Assembly (NCBI GenBank): GCA_045531205.1
Contig: JAZSDN010000104.1
Coordinates: 62,001-126,000 of the forward strand
Direction: 5' to 3'
Length of the DNA stretch: 64,000 nucleotides
Source: JAZNQL01 sp045531205
GTDB taxonomy: Bacteria > Bacillota > Clostridia > UMGS1883 > UMGS1540
The stretch's first letter is position 1, and every line of letters starts with the position of its first letter. Positions 10,452-19,009 of the stretch are shown here, in pieces. A program made the position numbers and the translations under genes. A model generated the notes under the pieces. That model was given only the letters and a program-made list of their open reading frames with translations, was not told the origin of the DNA and did no database searches.

Positions 10452-10716
10452 GTTTGGCGAAAATCACCCTAAGTCTGCGTGGTTTAAAAAAGGTTAACTG
10501 ATGAACAGATAACGAAGTGTAATTTATTCCAAAAAGCAAATTGTTATTGTAATATCGCAGTATAGTACACACAATCTGCCGCTGCAAAAAAACAATCCAT
10601 TTATGGATAGCTTTTTTAAAAACATCTTTAGCATTAGTTGTTAAATCAAAGTTAAGTTTTAAACGCAAAACCATGCAAAACAAAAATAATATCACTTAAA
10701 CGCGATATAATTACTA

Positions 10717-10752
10717 TAAAAAATCAGGCGTAGTGTTTTAACACTACGCCTG
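10717..10752 (-). terminator. rho-independent terminator of the 1016-residue SLH gene
   Basis: A 13-base stem (CAGGCGTAGTGTT and its complement, 10725-10752) has a two-base loop. On the minus strand it is followed by ATTTTTTAT. It lies 23 bases beyond the SLH gene stop codon. Confidence 0.85.
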
Positions 10753-10774
10753 AAATCAAGGTTTCAATTTTTGT

Positions 10775-13700
10775 TTATCTGTATGCTATACACATCATAA
10801 GTGTATACTTGCTGTAATAAGAAACAATCTTATCGCCTACAACAAGCTCTTCGGGAGTAATACGGGTTAATTCTTCTGTTTCAGTATCCCATACTGCATA
10901 GTAGCCGGTAGCTGAAGGAAGAGCACGAGTTGTTTTGTAGCCTGAAGGTTCACCGGATATGGTATAACTCTTTCCGTAAGTACCTACACCGTCACCCTTA
11001 GCAAGGTTTGTTTCTACAAGAACAGAACCTCCATCAAGTACTTTAACTACATAACCATCTGTAATTGTAAGACCACCTGTATAGAGTTCATCAGGGCTGG
11101 TTATCTGCGGACCATACAAGTTAGTTACGCCCATTTCTACATCGCCGGGGTATTCAGCACGATACATAACAGAACCGGTTTTTAATGTGCCGTCGGTATT
11201 AAGTTCGTACTGAATGATATCGCCAGGCATAAGGTCTGCAACATCTATAAATATGTCTTTTGCTCTGGAACGTTCGCCTTTAATTTCAGGATCAGTAACA
11301 GCGGGCTGATACTTTGTTACTTTATCTGATTTGAGCATATACCAGTCGGGGTCGCCGGGGAGGGTTACGATCTGGCCATTTTCTAAAGCTGTACGGCTCC
11401 ATAAACGAGCGTTAGCACCTCTGTAGAAAATTCGACTGTTATCTTCATTTATAATAGCGTCAATTTCTTCGCCGGCGTTACTATGGAGTTTTAAAACATC
11501 TACTATTTCGCCGGTTTCTTCAGAAACAAGTTTCGAGAAGCCAAGAACAAGTGCTGCTCTTGCTTCACCATCGGGTAATTCTAATCCGCTGTCTGAAGTT
11601 GTGGGTAACAAGTCTCTTCTGTTAACAACTGCACCGCAGATGTAATCCATATCCATATCATAGAATACAAGACAAGCTTTTACAGCTACTCTACGGAATA
11701 CGTCGATACCTCTGAATTCATTCTTAGCATCTAAAACAGCGTAATCCTTTTCTATACTTGCATCGTAAGGAATTATAAAGTAAGGAACACCTGATTCTAT
11801 ACGCAAACGGCTGAAAAGAGTGTGGCTTATATATTCAACAGCACGATCACCTAATGCAGCATTTTTACCTTCTTCACTACCTTCAAGTGTACCATTATAC
11901 ATTCTGCTGGGGCCATTTCCTTCTGCTGCCTGGAGATTTGAATTACCTCTCATGAAGTAGTCCAAACTGAATTCGCCGCCTGCTTTATCTTCAGCAGGAG
12001 TATCAAGTCTTGATTCATTTACAGCTGTTTCAATTGAAATGAGGTAGCCTTCTTCGTCAACTTCATAAGAAATCAACTGAGGAACTACTACACCATTGTT
12101 GTCTACCAGGGTGGGAGCAGTTTTTGAATCGTACATTCTTTCAATTATTTTGCCGTTCTTCAAAAGGTCTTTGCCTAAAATACGTGTGCCGTTGAATGTA
12201 ACATGTTCAGCTGCTGTAAGGAGTAACCATTCCTCGTCTGCTGTAAAGATGTAAATCTGTGCTTTGGGGCTGATACCGGGAGTATAAGCCGCATTCTTAA
12301 GCCAAGCATAATTACGCATTTCTGCTGACAATTCGCCAATAGCTGCAATTGTGCCAAAGTAGTCAAGACGGAAAGCAGCAGGTTTGCCTACGGGAATTTC
12401 AGCAAGATTCATGCTTACATTGTATGTTTCGTCATCAATTACAACAGTACTGTCTGTTTTATCCATTTCTGTAACAGTACCTTCAAGAACTTCGTAGCTG
12501 CTGTAAATTTTGCGAATAGTTGCATTTGATTCGCTATCCTGTGCTACGCTGAGGATATCGCCGGAAAGCAAATCTTCAAGAGCCAGGTCATTACCGTCAG
12601 CATCTTTTAAGATGTTTTTAACATCAGTGCTTTCTAAATCAATTATCATAGAAGAACCGTTTTCAAAGATTACTTTGTTATCTTTTGCGATAACACTCTT
12701 GATTACATAGTTCTTATATTCTTCAACAATTACTGTGTTACATTTTGTTCCGTTGTCAAAAACTAAACGAACTGAACCGCTTTTGGGGGCTAAAAGCGCT
12801 TTATCCATAGCAATAACTCGTCCGTTGTATACGAGTGTAGCACCTGTGATTTCAGCCTTTTTTTCGTCCTTTTCAACTTCATAGAAAAGAGTGTTTGCTG
12901 TTGTTTTACCAGTGTTAACGTCTTTTCCAACGAGGTCTACAACTTTTGAATTATTTGAAGGAATAACAGCAACCAAAACGTTCATTCCAACGGCTTCATC
13001 TTCCTTATAGTATACATCTGAAGGAATTGCAAAAAGGCTTTCTACATCTACTTTGCCTGCCTTCATTACTTGGTTTTTGCCATTTACAGGAACAACAACT
13101 TCGTCACTTGATAAGTTTGAAGTTTCTTTTATAGCTGCTGCTGTAGCGGTCTGAACGATTTTAGATTCAATGCGGGTTGCATTTTGGTAACGGGTAAGTA
13201 ATGTTACATCTTCATCGAATGTGTATTCGAGGTTATCGTTACCATAGCTTGCACGTTCTGCAAGAGGAGCTTCAAGTGCATTGTAAATCAAAATTGCCAT
13301 ATTGCCACGGGTCATTGTAGCATCTGTTGCAACGCCCTTTAACAAATCAAGCTGTGTTGCTTTTACAAGGTATCCTGAAGGATATCCGCCAAGTGCATCT
13401 GCCTGAACACCGTAACCTAAAGCTGCAACTACCATTTTTACTGCCTGCTCGTAAGTAACAGTTGCGTCAGGAGCAAATGTCTGTGCATCAATTCCGTTGA
13501 TGATACCCATCTGATATGCAGCACTTACATAAGAGTAAGCCCAGTGAGTAGAGGGAACATCAGCGAATATGTCCTTGCCAGTGATGCCGTCTGCTAAATT
13601 GATGGCACGTAAAATTATTGTTGCCATTTCTGCTCTTGTCAAAGAACCATCGGGGTCATAATTGCCCTCGGGTTTACCTTCAACAATTCCAAAAGCAGCT

Positions 13701-13825
13701 AATACTTCTACTGCTGTTTCATAGTTTGTGCCTTCTGTATCCGGGAAGGATGCAGCAAATACGCTTAATTGAGGTAATGTCAAAAGCATAACACAAACCA
13801 AAAACATTGCGAGTCGTCTTTTCAT
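10775..13825 (-). CDS. large SLH-domain surface protein
   Basis: The 1016-residue product has an AAAGGAGAG site, a signal peptide (residues 1-24), then three N-terminal SLH repeats (about 27-75, 88-140 and 145-195) with LTRAEM, VTYEQA and MTRGNM motifs. The rest is a long beta-rich region without a recognised catalytic motif. Its recurring pattern of short strands separated by Asp/Asn/Gly turns suggests a series of small beta-domains. SLH domains attach proteins to pyruvylated wall polymer, so a structural or S-layer-associated role is likely. It is expressed from its own promoter, convergent with the glycosidase-like operon. It is unlike the paralogues A-C outside the SLH fold. Confidence 0.85.
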   Translation of the reverse strand: MKRRLAMFLVCVMLLTLPQLSVFAASFPDTEGTNYETAVEVLAAFGIVEGKPEGNYDPDGSLTRAEMATIILRAINLADGITGKDIFADVPSTHWAYSYVSAAYQMGIINGIDAQTFAPDATVTYEQAVKMVVAALGYGVQADALGGYPSGYLVKATQLDLLKGVATDATMTRGNMAILIYNALEAPLAERASYGNDNLEYTFDEDVTLLTRYQNATRIESKIVQTATAAAIKETSNLSSDEVVVPVNGKNQVMKAGKVDVESLFAIPSDVYYKEDEAVGMNVLVAVIPSNNSKVVDLVGKDVNTGKTTANTLFYEVEKDEKKAEITGATLVYNGRVIAMDKALLAPKSGSVRLVFDNGTKCNTVIVEEYKNYVIKSVIAKDNKVIFENGSSMIIDLESTDVKNILKDADGNDLALEDLLSGDILSVAQDSESNATIRKIYSSYEVLEGTVTEMDKTDSTVVIDDETYNVSMNLAEIPVGKPAAFRLDYFGTIAAIGELSAEMRNYAWLKNAAYTPGISPKAQIYIFTADEEWLLLTAAEHVTFNGTRILGKDLLKNGKIIERMYDSKTAPTLVDNNGVVVPQLISYEVDEEGYLISIETAVNESRLDTPAEDKAGGEFSLDYFMRGNSNLQAAEGNGPSRMYNGTLEGSEEGKNAALGDRAVEYISHTLFSRLRIESGVPYFIIPYDASIEKDYAVLDAKNEFRGIDVFRRVAVKACLVFYDMDMDYICGAVVNRRDLLPTTSDSGLELPDGEARAALVLGFSKLVSEETGEIVDVLKLHSNAGEEIDAIINEDNSRIFYRGANARLWSRTALENGQIVTLPGDPDWYMLKSDKVTKYQPAVTDPEIKGERSRAKDIFIDVADLMPGDIIQYELNTDGTLKTGSVMYRAEYPGDVEMGVTNLYGPQITSPDELYTGGLTITDGYVVKVLDGGSVLVETNLAKGDGVGTYGKSYTISGEPSGYKTTRALPSATGYYAVWDTETEELTRITPEELVVGDKIVSYYSKYTLMMCIAYR

Positions 13826-13873
13826 AAATATCTCTCCTTTTTGTTTTTAGACTCATCAATTTTATACACTATT

Positions 13874-13903
13874 ATTTTACCTCTTAATAATATTATCTGT
13901 CAA
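13874..13903 (-). promoter_or_regulatory. sigma-A promoter of the large SLH gene
   Basis: On the minus strand TTGACA and TAAAAT are separated by 18 bases, about 50 bases before the start codon. No other regulatory motif was seen. Confidence 0.7.
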
Positions 13904-14009
13904 CCACTCACAACGTAACGCAACATATTTTCCACCATTTTTCTTGTTTTTTCCCCAATATATATTTTTATATTTGGAAGAAAAGGAAATTTCTATAAAA
14001 AAACAAACT

Positions 14010-14900
14010 TTACTTTGTTTTTTGCCTTGCAGGAAGCTGTACTAACACAATGGCTGTAAACATAATTATGCACCCTAAAATTTCCTGCAGATTCATTGTT
14101 TCGTGAAGGAATAATGTACCTGCCAAAACGGCAAAAACCGATTCAAGACTCATAAGAAGAGAAGCGGTTGCGGGTTCTGTATATTTTTGAGCTATTATCT
14201 GCAAGGTATAGCCTACACCGCCCGAAAAAATACCGCAGTAAAGAATTGGCATTGCTGCAGAAATTATTTTTTCCATACTTGGAGCTTCAAATATAAATGC
14301 TGCAATAAAACAAATAATGGCAGTTGTAACAAACTGTATTGCAGATATTTCTATGGGGTTTCCTCTTTGAACAAAATAATCGCAACAGAGAATATGTCCG
14401 CTGAACATTATAGCACAAAGCAAAACAAGAAAATCCCCTTTTGTAAGAACAAAGCCTTCTTTTATGCAAAGAAAATACATTCCTGCAAGACCAAGCAAAA
14501 CAGCAAGCCACACTCTTAAAACATTTTTCTTTCTGAAAAAAACAAGGTTGATTATTGGAACAAAAAGTATGTACATAGCCGTAATAAACCCTGCTTTGCC
14601 TGCACTTGTGTAAACAATACCCATCTGCTGCAAAAGACTTGCCACAGCTAAAAATATACCGCAGCATATACCGCCAAGCAAGGTTTTGTTGGAAGTCTGG
14701 GCAGCTTCTTTTGGTTTATTTGTTTTTCTTAAAATAAGGGCAATACTGCCTACAAAAACTGCCGATAAAGCCATTCTTGAAGCGGCAAAGGTTACAGGCT
14801 CTATTTTGTCCATACCAACCCGCTGTCCAACAAAAGCCATACCCCAGATTAAGGCTGCAAGTATAAGAAGTAAGTTACCCATCATTTTTTTGTTTTTCAT
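14010..14900 (-). CDS. EamA/DMT-family transporter
   Basis: The 296-residue protein has about ten hydrophobic segments arranged as two EamA halves, with the family-typical ALIWGMAFVGQ at the N-terminus and a second-half LLMSLESVFAVLAG signature. These proteins export or import amino acids and other small metabolites across the membrane; the substrate cannot be read from sequence. The gene follows the T-box-controlled XRE-cupin-ligase gene by 64 bases on the same strand, so it may share the amino-acid-responsive transcript. An AAAGGTG site precedes the ATG. Confidence 0.88.
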   Translation of the reverse strand: MKNKKMMGNLLLILAALIWGMAFVGQRVGMDKIEPVTFAASRMALSAVFVGSIALILRKTNKPKEAAQTSNKTLLGGICCGIFLAVASLLQQMGIVYTSAGKAGFITAMYILFVPIINLVFFRKKNVLRVWLAVLLGLAGMYFLCIKEGFVLTKGDFLVLLCAIMFSGHILCCDYFVQRGNPIEISAIQFVTTAIICFIAAFIFEAPSMEKIISAAMPILYCGIFSGGVGYTLQIIAQKYTEPATASLLMSLESVFAVLAGTLFLHETMNLQEILGCIIMFTAIVLVQLPARQKTK

Positions 14901-14931
14901 AAGTTTTAAACACCTTTTTCGTTTATTTTTT

Positions 14932-14957
14932 ACGGCACGGATTTATATCCGTGCCGT
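14932..14957. repeat. inverted repeat between ligase and transporter genes
   Basis: ACGGCACGGAT pairs perfectly with ATCCGTGCCGT around a four-base loop. On the minus strand the hairpin is followed by A rather than T residues, so it is not a good intrinsic terminator; it could be an mRNA stability or processing element between two co-transcribed genes. Confidence 0.6.
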
Positions 14958-14964
14958 TTAAAAT

Positions 14965-17265
14965 TTATTTATTTAATTTTTCAAGGTCTTTGTTTCTGAT
15001 TTCAACACGTCTTACTTTACCGCTGATGGTCTTGGGAAGTTCATCAACAAAGTCTACAATTCTTGGGTACTTGTAAGGTGCTGTGTGAGTTTTAACATAT
15101 TCCTGAACTTCTTTTTTAAGCTCGTCTGTGCCTACAGTTCCTTTTGTAAGAACTATTGTAGCCTTTACAATTTGACCACGTACTTCGTCAGGAACAGGAG
15201 TAATAGCACATTCAAGTACGTAAGGAAGCTCCATGATAACGCTTTCGATTTCAAAGGGACCTATGCGGTAACCCGATGACTTGATAACGTCATCAATACG
15301 TCCAACATACCAAAGATAACCATCTTCGTCCATGGTTGCCTGGTCGCCTGTATGGTAGTAACCGTCATACCACACGTCATTAGTCTTTTCTTCGTCAAGG
15401 TAATATCCTATAAAGAGACCGCAGGGAACGCCATCCTTTGTGCGGATACAGATTTCGCCTGTATCACCTGTTTTACATTCGTTGCCGTCGGGGTCTAAAA
15501 CCACAACATCGTATAAAGGACTTGGTCTGCCCATAGAACCGATTTTTGGTGTTGAACCCACAAAGTTAGCAATTGAAAGGGTTGTTTCGGTCTGTCCAAA
15601 GCCTTCCATAATAGTAAGACCTGTTGCTTTTTTAAACTGATTAAATACTTCAGGGTTTAAAGCCTCGCCTGCAGTTGTTGCATATTCAATGGAAGAAAGG
15701 TCATATTTTGACAAATCTTCTTTGATAAAGAAGCGGTACATTGTAGGCGGAGCACAGAAGGTTGTGATATTATACTTCTTAAAGAGGGGAAGTATATCTT
15801 CTGAATGGAATCTGTCAAAGTCATAAGTAAATACGCCTGCTTCGCAAAGCCACTGACCGTAAAGCTTACCCCATAAAGCTTTGCCCCAACCTGTGTCTGA
15901 GATTGTAAAGTGAAGTCCGTCAGGATTTACATTGTGCCAATGCTTTGCAGTAGGATAGTGACCGAGAGCATATTTATATGAATGAGTTGCAATTCTTGGA
16001 TAGCCTGTTGTGCCTGATGTAAAGAGCATAAGCATCGGGTCGTTACCGCAAGGCGAGCTTTCGGTACGGTAATAATGTGTACTGAAACGTTCCATTTCAA
16101 CGTTAAAATCATTCCAGCCCTCTTTTTTACCGCCAACTAAAATCTTAATCATATCAGGGAAAGCTTTTGCAGCCTTTTCAGCTTCGTCAGAAACTTCTCC
16201 GTCTGCAGTACAAACAATAGCCTTTACTTTAGCTGCTTTATATCTGTATTCAAAATCGTGAGCTACAAGCTGGTTTGTTGCAGGGATTGCAATAGCACCG
16301 ATTTTATGAAGTGCAAGCATACAAAACCAGAACTGATAGTGACGCTTTAAAACAAGCATAACTGTATCGCCCTTTTTAATACCGAGTGATTCAAAGTAAT
16401 TAGCAGTTTTTGCAGAATACTTTTTCATATCAGAGAAAGTAAATCTGCGGTCAGATTTATCGTTTGCAACCCACATCATAGCAAGCTTGTCGGGATTTTT
16501 CTCGGCAATTGCATCAACGCAGTCAAATGCAAAGTTGAATTTATCGTCGTTTTTAAACGAAATGCCTGAAAATACACCGTTTTCGTCGTATGATGATTCA
16601 ATAAAGTTATCTGCAACAGTTTTTACTGTGCTTTCTTTTACAGCGGTTTTTGCAGCAATAAAGGGAGCTTCGGGATATTCTTCGCTTACCTGTCCGTCTT
16701 GCGGATTTAAAACAACTGCGTGGAATTCACATCCGCCTTCGCTTACTGCAATCATACCGTGGGGGATAATACTGTTATAGAAAATAGAATCGCCTTCGTG
16801 AAGAACATCTATATGATTACCTACCTGAACTTTAAGTGAACCCTTAACAATAACATCAAATTCCTGACCGTTATGTGAGTTAAGCTTAATGGGCGCGTTC
16901 TGCTCTTCTGCAAGATAAGGGAACTTAACCAAAAAAGGTTCAGCAAGCTTTTCTTTAAATTTGGGTGCTAAGTTATTGTAAACAACACCGTGTTTTTTAA
17001 TAATTTTAAGTCCTTCGCCTTTTCTTGTAATAGCAAATGATGTAAGGGTAGAGCTTGTTCCTTCCAGAATATCAACAACTTCAACTCCGCAAGCCTTTGC
17101 ACACTTATAAATAAATGTAAAGCTGAAGTCTGTTTCACCCTGTTCTAAAACCATGTAATCTTCTACAGATACACCGCAAAGTTTTGCAAGTTCTTCGGGT
17201 GTAAAGCCTTTTGCCTCGCGCAGGTCTTTGATTCTGCCTGCGACTTCTTTTAAACTGTAATCCAT
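14965..17265 (-). CDS. XRE-cupin-AMP-binding acyl-CoA ligase fusion
   Basis: The start at 17265 (MDYSLKEV) follows GAAAGGAG; an upstream in-frame ATG has no such site. The 766-residue product joins an XRE-type helix-turn-helix (about residues 5-62), a cupin (about 100-175) and a full acyl-CoA synthetase/AMP-ligase (about 200-766) with the P-loop FTSGTTGYPR near residue 413, plus YHTGDQA and a C-terminal SGKVRR acylation-lysine region. The ligase would convert a carboxylic acid, ATP and CoA to acyl-CoA; the ligase part resembles medium- or short-chain enzymes. The fused HTH-cupin normally occurs as a separate regulator. The gene follows a T-box leader, which implies control by an uncharged tRNA. 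Confidence 0.85.
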   Translation of the reverse strand: MDYSLKEVAGRIKDLREAKGFTPEELAKLCGVSVEDYMVLEQGETDFSFTFIYKCAKACGVEVVDILEGTSSTLTSFAITRKGEGLKIIKKHGVVYNNLAPKFKEKLAEPFLVKFPYLAEEQNAPIKLNSHNGQEFDVIVKGSLKVQVGNHIDVLHEGDSIFYNSIIPHGMIAVSEGGCEFHAVVLNPQDGQVSEEYPEAPFIAAKTAVKESTVKTVADNFIESSYDENGVFSGISFKNDDKFNFAFDCVDAIAEKNPDKLAMMWVANDKSDRRFTFSDMKKYSAKTANYFESLGIKKGDTVMLVLKRHYQFWFCMLALHKIGAIAIPATNQLVAHDFEYRYKAAKVKAIVCTADGEVSDEAEKAAKAFPDMIKILVGGKKEGWNDFNVEMERFSTHYYRTESSPCGNDPMLMLFTSGTTGYPRIATHSYKYALGHYPTAKHWHNVNPDGLHFTISDTGWGKALWGKLYGQWLCEAGVFTYDFDRFHSEDILPLFKKYNITTFCAPPTMYRFFIKEDLSKYDLSSIEYATTAGEALNPEVFNQFKKATGLTIMEGFGQTETTLSIANFVGSTPKIGSMGRPSPLYDVVVLDPDGNECKTGDTGEICIRTKDGVPCGLFIGYYLDEEKTNDVWYDGYYHTGDQATMDEDGYLWYVGRIDDVIKSSGYRIGPFEIESVIMELPYVLECAITPVPDEVRGQIVKATIVLTKGTVGTDELKKEVQEYVKTHTAPYKYPRIVDFVDELPKTISGKVRRVEIRNKDLEKLNK

Positions 17266-17319
17266 TTTTTTGTCTCCTTTCATTTCCGTTGCCATTTAAG
17301 GCTTTACGGCTTTGAATAA

Positions 17320-17600
17320 AACAAAAAAACTCGTCTCAAAGTTTTTCTTTGAGACGAGTTATAATAACCCGCGGTACCACTCAAATTACGAAAATATAAA
17401 TATTTCCGTCACTCTCCGAGCTCTAACAAGCCCTTTGCCTTTACGCAGCATTACGGAAGGAGTCTACTAGGCATTGCCGTTCGGTCCTCCAACTCAGAAG
17501 TGATAAGTCATTGGAAAGCTCCGCCATTGCCTCGCACCACCCGGCAACTCTCTCAAGGTTTTGCAATCCGACCGTCTTCGTCATAGTTGTTTTTTGTGAT
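17320..17600 (-). ncRNA. T-box leader of the XRE-cupin-ligase gene
   Basis: The minus strand carries the T-box core AGTGGTACCGCGGGTT (17366-17381). It also carries a stem-I segment with AGAGAG and GGGTGGTGCGAGG, and ends in a strong terminator hairpin (17328-17360, 14-base stem) followed by seven T. A bound uncharged tRNA should pair with the T-box and favour the antiterminator. The specifier is not certain. By comparison with other leaders, AUC (Ile, 17504-17502) fits best because AC follows it; UAU (Tyr) one base over is the alternative. Confidence 0.9.
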
Positions 17601-17616
17601 ATTCAAATTTGGATAT

Positions 17617-17645
17617 ATTATATTCAAAAAAAAATAAAATGTCAA
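17617..17645 (-). promoter_or_regulatory. sigma-A promoter of the first T-box unit
   Basis: The minus strand has TTGACA and TATAAT with a 17-base spacer, placing transcription start just before stem I of the T-box leader. Confidence 0.8.
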
Positions 17646-17677
17646 TAGTTTTTTAAAAAATTTTTTATTTTCAGGAT

Positions 17678-19009
17678 TTAATCAACAATCCTGACCTCTT
17701 TTATGCCATAGTATTCAAAAAGCTCTGCAGCGCTTTCGTTTATTTCCTCGCCGCAAACAACAATGGGAATTGCAGGGGGGCAGGAAACATTTTCGCAGGC
17801 AAGAATTTTACCTTTTGCCAAATGAATGGGTATAATTTTGGTTTTTGAAAAAGCAGCTTCTCTTGCAGACATAATTTTTTTGGGGATCTGCAAAGTCGGT
17901 GCAGCATCAGTAATTTCGTCTTTTACAGGTAAGTTAAGAAGTGCTTCTTCTAAAGTATTTATATCTGTTTTGTCGGTTTCGGGAGTAAACATAAATACTA
18001 TAAAATCAGGGTCAGCAAATTCACACACAATATTTCTTTCAAAAAGGTATTTCGAAAGCTCAAGCCCCGTGTATCCATAGCTTTTGGGCGCAATTGTAAT
18101 TTTTAAATCCTCGCATCCAATAAGCTTAAAGCCTTGCTTTATAAGTGTGTCTTTTAATTTGTTTAATTTGTTTATGCAGCTTTCAAGCTTTTCTTTATAT
18201 CCATTATGTAAATATAAGTTTGCTAAATCAAGAGATTGCAAAATAAGATATGAAGGGCTTGTTGAAGCAAAAAGTGCCATTGCTCTTTTTGCATTTTCTG
18301 CAAAAACAGAGGGAGCATTTTTGCTTATATGAAGATACCCGCCGCCTGTTAAAACAGGCAGAGTTTTGTGCGCAGAGTCGCAACACATATCAGCACCAAG
18401 TGCAATAGGATGTTTTGATGCAGGTAAAAAATTAAGATAAGCACCGTGTGCATTATCACAAAGAAGTAAAACCCCGTGTTTGTGGCAAACCTTTGAAATG
18501 GCGGCAATATCGGCAACATTACCAAGGTAATCGGGGCTTGTTACATAAAATGCAACGGGCTTTTCTTTCATATTTGAAAGCTTTTCATCAAGCACCTGTG
18601 CCGAAACATCACAAGATATAATGTTGCTGTTTTCCGTAAAAAGCCATTCAATATTAAAGTCTAAAAGTGCAGCAGCACTCATAAAAACCTTGTGAGCATT
18701 TCTTGCTGCAAGAATGGTTTTTGAAGAGCCGTTGCCAAAAAGCATTGCAAGATAAAGCATAGCTCTTATAGAAAGAGATGTTCCTTCACAAGAATATATC
18801 GTGCTTGCCGTTCCAAAAAGAGAAGCCGCATTTTTCTGACTTTCCTCAATAATACCCTCGGAAGAATATAACTCATCCGCACCGTCAATTTCTGTGATGT
18901 CAAATTCTTCTATTCCCAGAAAAGATATACCCTTGTGTCCTGGCATATGAAGCCTGGTAGTCCTTTTTTCTTTATAATCTTTTACAAAATCAAAAATAGG
19001 AGTTTTCAT
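17678..19009 (-). CDS. Orn/Lys/Arg decarboxylase-family PLP enzyme
   Basis: The 443-residue protein belongs to the fold-type I arginine/lysine/ornithine decarboxylase family: RLHMPGHKG at the N-terminus, DNAHGAY for the PLP-ring Asp, and CCDSAHKTLPVLTGGGYLH with the Schiff-base Lys. It lacks the N-terminal response-regulator-like wing of the long enterobacterial enzymes, as is normal for short Gram-positive forms. The likely role is decarboxylation of a basic amino acid in polyamine synthesis; the substrate is not determined. Its ATG overlaps the maturase stop codon by one base (TAATG), so translation is probably coupled to the SCIFF operon. Confidence 0.85.
   Translation of the reverse strand: MKTPIFDFVKDYKEKRTTRLHMPGHKGISFLGIEEFDITEIDGADELYSSEGIIEESQKNAASLFGTASTIYSCEGTSLSIRAMLYLAMLFGNGSSKTILAARNAHKVFMSAAALLDFNIEWLFTENSNIISCDVSAQVLDEKLSNMKEKPVAFYVTSPDYLGNVADIAAISKVCHKHGVLLLCDNAHGAYLNFLPASKHPIALGADMCCDSAHKTLPVLTGGGYLHISKNAPSVFAENAKRAMALFASTSPSYLILQSLDLANLYLHNGYKEKLESCINKLNKLKDTLIKQGFKLIGCEDLKITIAPKSYGYTGLELSKYLFERNIVCEFADPDFIVFMFTPETDKTDINTLEEALLNLPVKDEITDAAPTLQIPKKIMSAREAAFSKTKIIPIHLAKGKILACENVSCPPAIPIVVCGEEINESAAELFEYYGIKEVRIVD

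Larger units (their letters stand above)
10307..10774. other. 468-base convergent intergenic region
   Basis: This stretch separates two convergent transcription units. It holds a terminator near 10425 for the plus-strand operon and one near 10725 for the minus-strand SLH gene. The part between is AT-rich and shows no ORF with a plausible start site and coding character; a 131-codon minus-strand frame here is dominated by Phe, Lys and Leu from poly-A/T runs and lacks a ribosome binding site. Confidence 0.6.

Noticed and set aside
10300..10695. 131-codon minus-strand frame in the convergent gap
   Set aside because: Composition is dominated by Phe, Lys, Leu and Ile from A/T runs, there is no ribosome binding site, and it spans a terminator hairpin.
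14932..14957. Hairpin as terminator of the XRE-cupin-ligase gene
   Set aside because: The minus strand continues with A residues instead of T, so only an inverted repeat is claimed.
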